Assembly (NCBI GenBank): GCA_023382655.1
Contig: JAHDWK010000007.1
Span: 124,001-188,000 of the forward strand
DNA: 64,000 bases
Direction: 5' to 3'
From: Anaerolineae bacterium
GTDB lineage: Bacteria > Chloroflexota > Anaerolineae > Promineifilales > Promineifilaceae
Every line of letters starts with the position of its first letter. The first letter of the stretch is position 1. The position numbers and the translations under genes were made by a program. The notes under the pieces were generated by a model. The model ran no database searches. It had not been told where the DNA came from and was given only the letters and a program-made list of their open reading frames with translations. Below are positions 61,811 to 64,000 of this stretch, piece after piece.

Positions 61811-61845
61811 CAAAAACGCCACCACCTGTTCCGGTGATGGCGTTT
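61811..61845 (-). terminator. Rho-independent terminator of lon
   Basis: On the minus strand AAACGCCATCACC pairs with GGTGGTGGCGTTT around a 6-nt loop (one mismatch), followed by TTGTTTAGG. It lies downstream of the lon stop. Confidence 0.75.
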
Positions 61846-61850
61846 CTATG

Positions 61851-61877
61851 TGTAGCGCGATTTGCTAAATCGCGTTA
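61851..61877. repeat. GTAGCGCGATTT hairpin repeat, related to the GTAG family
   Basis: GTAGCGCGATTT and AAATCGCGTTAC fold around GCT, with one mismatch. It begins 4 nt after the lon stop and resembles the arms at 11364 and the dyad at 2025. Confidence 0.7.
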
Positions 61878-61880
61878 CGC

Positions 61881-64000
61881 CTAAAATTCCCAGACAGTTC
61901 GCGGTTTGTCCATTTCCGGCAGGGCACGCAGGGGCGCGGTATTTCCAGGGTTAATGGGAGCAGCCAGTGGCAGACGGTCACTTTTTGGCTCAATGGCAAA
62001 GGGTGGCTCGGCCGGTTCTCGCAACGCCAACGCCAGCACCTCACTTAGATGAGATACCGGAATCAACGTCAGGTCGGCGCGGATGCTTCCCGGCAGTTCC
62101 GGTATATCTTTGGCGTTTTCCTTCGGTAGAATCACGGTCTTGATGCCGGCGCGGTGGGCGGCAATCGTTTTGGACTTCAGGCCACCGATTGCCAACACCT
62201 TGCCGCGCAGCGTCACCTCACCCGTCATCGCCACATCGCGGCGCACCGGGCGGCGGGTAAACGCGGAGATAATGGCCGTCGCCATACCAATACCGGCGCT
62301 AGGGCCATCCTTTGGCGTGGCCCCATCTGGCACATGGACGTGTAGGTTTACATGGTCAAAGACTGTTGGCTCCAGCCCGAGAGACCGCGCATTAGCCCGC
62401 GCATACGTCAATGCTGCCTGGATGGATTCGCGCATCACATCTCCTAACGAACCGGTTAAGGTAATTTTGCCATTGCCTTCGCTCAGGCTCACTTCAATGG
62501 GCAGGATATCGCCACCAAAACCGCTCACCGCCAGACCGGTGACAACGCCAACCTCGTCATGTTCTTCGGCCGTACCATACCGGTACATCTCTGGCCCCAA
62601 AAATTCAGCCACATCCGCTGGGGTAATGACAAAAGGCCCGGCTGCGCCGCCTGCCACCTGCACCGCCACCTTGCGGGCAATACGGCCGATATGCCGTTCC
62701 AGGCTACGCACCCCCGCTTCGCGCGTGTAATGGCGAACCAGATGGCGCAATGCCTCGTCGGAGAAACACACATCCACACCGGCAATGCCGTTCCCCTCCA
62801 ACTGCTTGCGCAGCAAATAGCCGGTGGCAATGTTTAGCTTCTCTTCTTCAATATAGCCGGGCATGGTGATCGTTTCCATACGATCCAGCAGCGGGCCGGG
62901 GATGGTATTCAACTGGTTGGAGGTGGTGATAAAAATGACCTGGCTGAGATCAAACGGCGCTTCCAGATAATGGTCGGTGAATTTGTCGTTCTGCTCCGGG
63001 TCTAACACTTCCAGCAGCGCCGACGCCGGGTCGCCCCGCCAATCTGCACCCACCTTGTCAATTTCGTCCAGGACAATGACCGGGTTATTCGTGCCCGCGT
63101 CACGCAGGGCACGAATGATGCGCCCCGGCATCGCGCCAATGTAGGTGCGGCGATGACCGCGAATTTCGGCCTCATCCCGCACCCCTCCCAGACTGATACG
63201 CACCACTTTGCGCCCCATGGCATGGGCAACGGAGGTGGCGATGGACGTTTTGCCCACACCGGGCGGGCCGTACAGGTTGATGATCGCGCCGCGCATTTTG
63301 TTGCCCGCCAGTTTACGCACGGCTACATATTCTACGATGCGATCTTTGACATCTTCCAAGCCGTAATGGTCGGCGTCCAATATCTGGCGCACATGATGAA
63401 TGTCCAGATTGTCTTCGGTGGTCTGATCCCAGGGCAGTTCCACCAGCCATTCCAGGTAGGTGCGGATGACGGCAGATTCGGCTGACTGTGGCCCCTGGTA
63501 CTCCAGTCGTTTTAGCTCTTTTTCGGCGCGTTCGCGCACGGCCGTGGGCATCCCCGCCTGCGCAATTTTGTCCCGCAGTTCATCACCGCTGCTTTCGGCG
63601 TCATCGCCCAACTCCTTGCGAATCGCCTTCATCTGTTCCCGCAGCAGGTATTCCCGTTGGGCTTTGTCCGCACCTTCGCGGGCGTCTTGCTGGATTTTGC
63701 TGCGGATTTCGGCAATGCGTAATTCTTGCTGCAAATGTTCGGTGGCAATTTGCAGCCGTTCCACGCCATTGACCGTTGTCAGCAGTTTCAGTTCCGTTTC
63801 CAGCGGCAGATTGAGCAGCCCGGCAATGTAGTCAGCTAGCTGCCCGGCCGATGGCTTGCTGCGGGTGGTAGCCATCACCTGCTGGTTGGCCTCGCCTAAG
63901 GTATCAGCGTATTGCTCCAGATAGGCAATCGCCTCAGCCATTACCCCACGGTCAGACGAATCAGATTGATCGGCAATTTCCTGGTATGTGCCTAAGGTAT
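61881..64000 (-). CDS. lon: ATP-dependent Lon protease, C-terminal part (5' end outside window)
   Basis: Degrades misfolded and regulatory proteins in the cytoplasm. The frame is open to base 64000, so the N-terminal substrate-binding domain lies outside. What remains is the coiled linker (EYLLREQMKAIRKELGDDAE) and AAA+ domain with Walker A YGPPGVGKTS and Walker B IVLDEIDKVG. The full C-terminal serine protease domain follows, with the catalytic Ser in PKDGPSAGIGMA and Lys in GGLKSKTIAAHRAGI. A short Pro/Glu-rich tail (EPAEPPFAIEPKSD) extends past the usual end. A terminator follows the gene. Confidence 0.97.
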   Translation of the reverse strand, partial: TLGTYQEIADQSDSSDRGVMAEAIAYLEQYADTLGEANQQVMATTRSKPSAGQLADYIAGLLNLPLETELKLLTTVNGVERLQIATEHLQQELRIAEIRSKIQQDAREGADKAQREYLLREQMKAIRKELGDDAESSGDELRDKIAQAGMPTAVRERAEKELKRLEYQGPQSAESAVIRTYLEWLVELPWDQTTEDNLDIHHVRQILDADHYGLEDVKDRIVEYVAVRKLAGNKMRGAIINLYGPPGVGKTSIATSVAHAMGRKVVRISLGGVRDEAEIRGHRRTYIGAMPGRIIRALRDAGTNNPVIVLDEIDKVGADWRGDPASALLEVLDPEQNDKFTDHYLEAPFDLSQVIFITTSNQLNTIPGPLLDRMETITMPGYIEEEKLNIATGYLLRKQLEGNGIAGVDVCFSDEALRHLVRHYTREAGVRSLERHIGRIARKVAVQVAGGAAGPFVITPADVAEFLGPEMYRYGTAEEHDEVGVVTGLAVSGFGGDILPIEVSLSEGNGKITLTGSLGDVMRESIQAALTYARANARSLGLEPTVFDHVNLHVHVPDGATPKDGPSAGIGMATAIISAFTRRPVRRDVAMTGEVTLRGKVLAIGGLKSKTIAAHRAGIKTVILPKENAKDIPELPGSIRADLTLIPVSHLSEVLALALREPAEPPFAIEPKSDRLPLAAPINPGNTAPLRALPEMDKPRTVWEF

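Overview
The window is about 64 kb of bacterial chromosome at moderate GC. It is densely coded on both strands and contains no rRNA or tRNA that I could find. The gene content suggests a filamentous or multicellular Chloroflexota (Anaerolineae / Ardenticatenia / Promineifilum-like). The supporting genes are BTAD-STAND regulators, Thr/Pro-linker surface proteins, a CapA lipoprotein, a PBP1C/alpha-2-macroglobulin pair, many GAF/PAS histidine kinases and Uma2 debris. The lineage is inference. The strongest genomic signature is the palindrome ACGGCCGT, seen about sixty times in the first 26 kb. It is read in frame mostly as Thr-Ala-Val or Asn/Asp/Tyr-Gly-Arg.

Layout. 1-4.2 kb: end of metK, a CheY-like receiver, a TSUP permease divergent from a hydantoinase, and an Sfp-type phosphopantetheinyl transferase. 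4.3-11.3 kb: a surface/envelope run comprising a secreted Calx-beta/PPC protein, a one-TM anchored protein, a membrane histidine kinase whose H-box His is Gln, and a two-LysM protein with a Pro/Thr tail. 11.4-15.6 kb: GT2, PfkB (adenosine-kinase-like), AhcY, PAP2 and an acyl carrier protein. PfkB and AhcY would recycle the S-adenosylhomocysteine made downstream of MetK. 15.6-21.4 kb: a BTAD-STAND-TPR regulator, a YefM/YoeB toxin-antitoxin pair, SelD as a selenoprotein with an in-frame UGA, and an M24 peptidase. 21.5-25.6 kb: an M36 metalloprotease split by a one-base frameshift. 25.6-31.1 kb (minus strand): two GT4 enzymes, CapA and an MFS permease.

31.1-37.2 kb is an accessory island with looser spacing and different base usage. 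It holds a P-loop kinase, a GT1 enzyme, an alpha/beta hydrolase, an XRE membrane regulator and an orphan protein. These are separated by long non-coding stretches carrying copies of an 84-bp element, two relics of one gene start, and one integron attC-like site. 37.2-44 kb: truncated haemoglobin, N-formylglutamate amidohydrolase, a NarL-type two-component system with a triple-repeat lipoprotein and a lone receiver, then a scar where a copy of the amidohydrolase C-terminus interrupts a Uma2 gene. 44-57.5 kb: a hybrid kinase, PBP1C plus alpha-2-macroglobulin, and an MsbA-like ABC exporter. 57.5-64 kb: a methyltransferase, an MFS permease, a cupin/antiporter operon, and the C-terminal part of Lon.

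A recurring theme is small hairpin-forming intergenic repeats: heptamer/octamer arrays followed by their inverted copy, and a GTAGTAGGCGATTTATCGCC family. Many touch gene ends, where they supply stop codons, and two lie in frame inside a glycosyltransferase gene. Several genes also appear to be transcribed from a -10 box placed 6-8 nt before the start codon, that is, as leaderless mRNAs.
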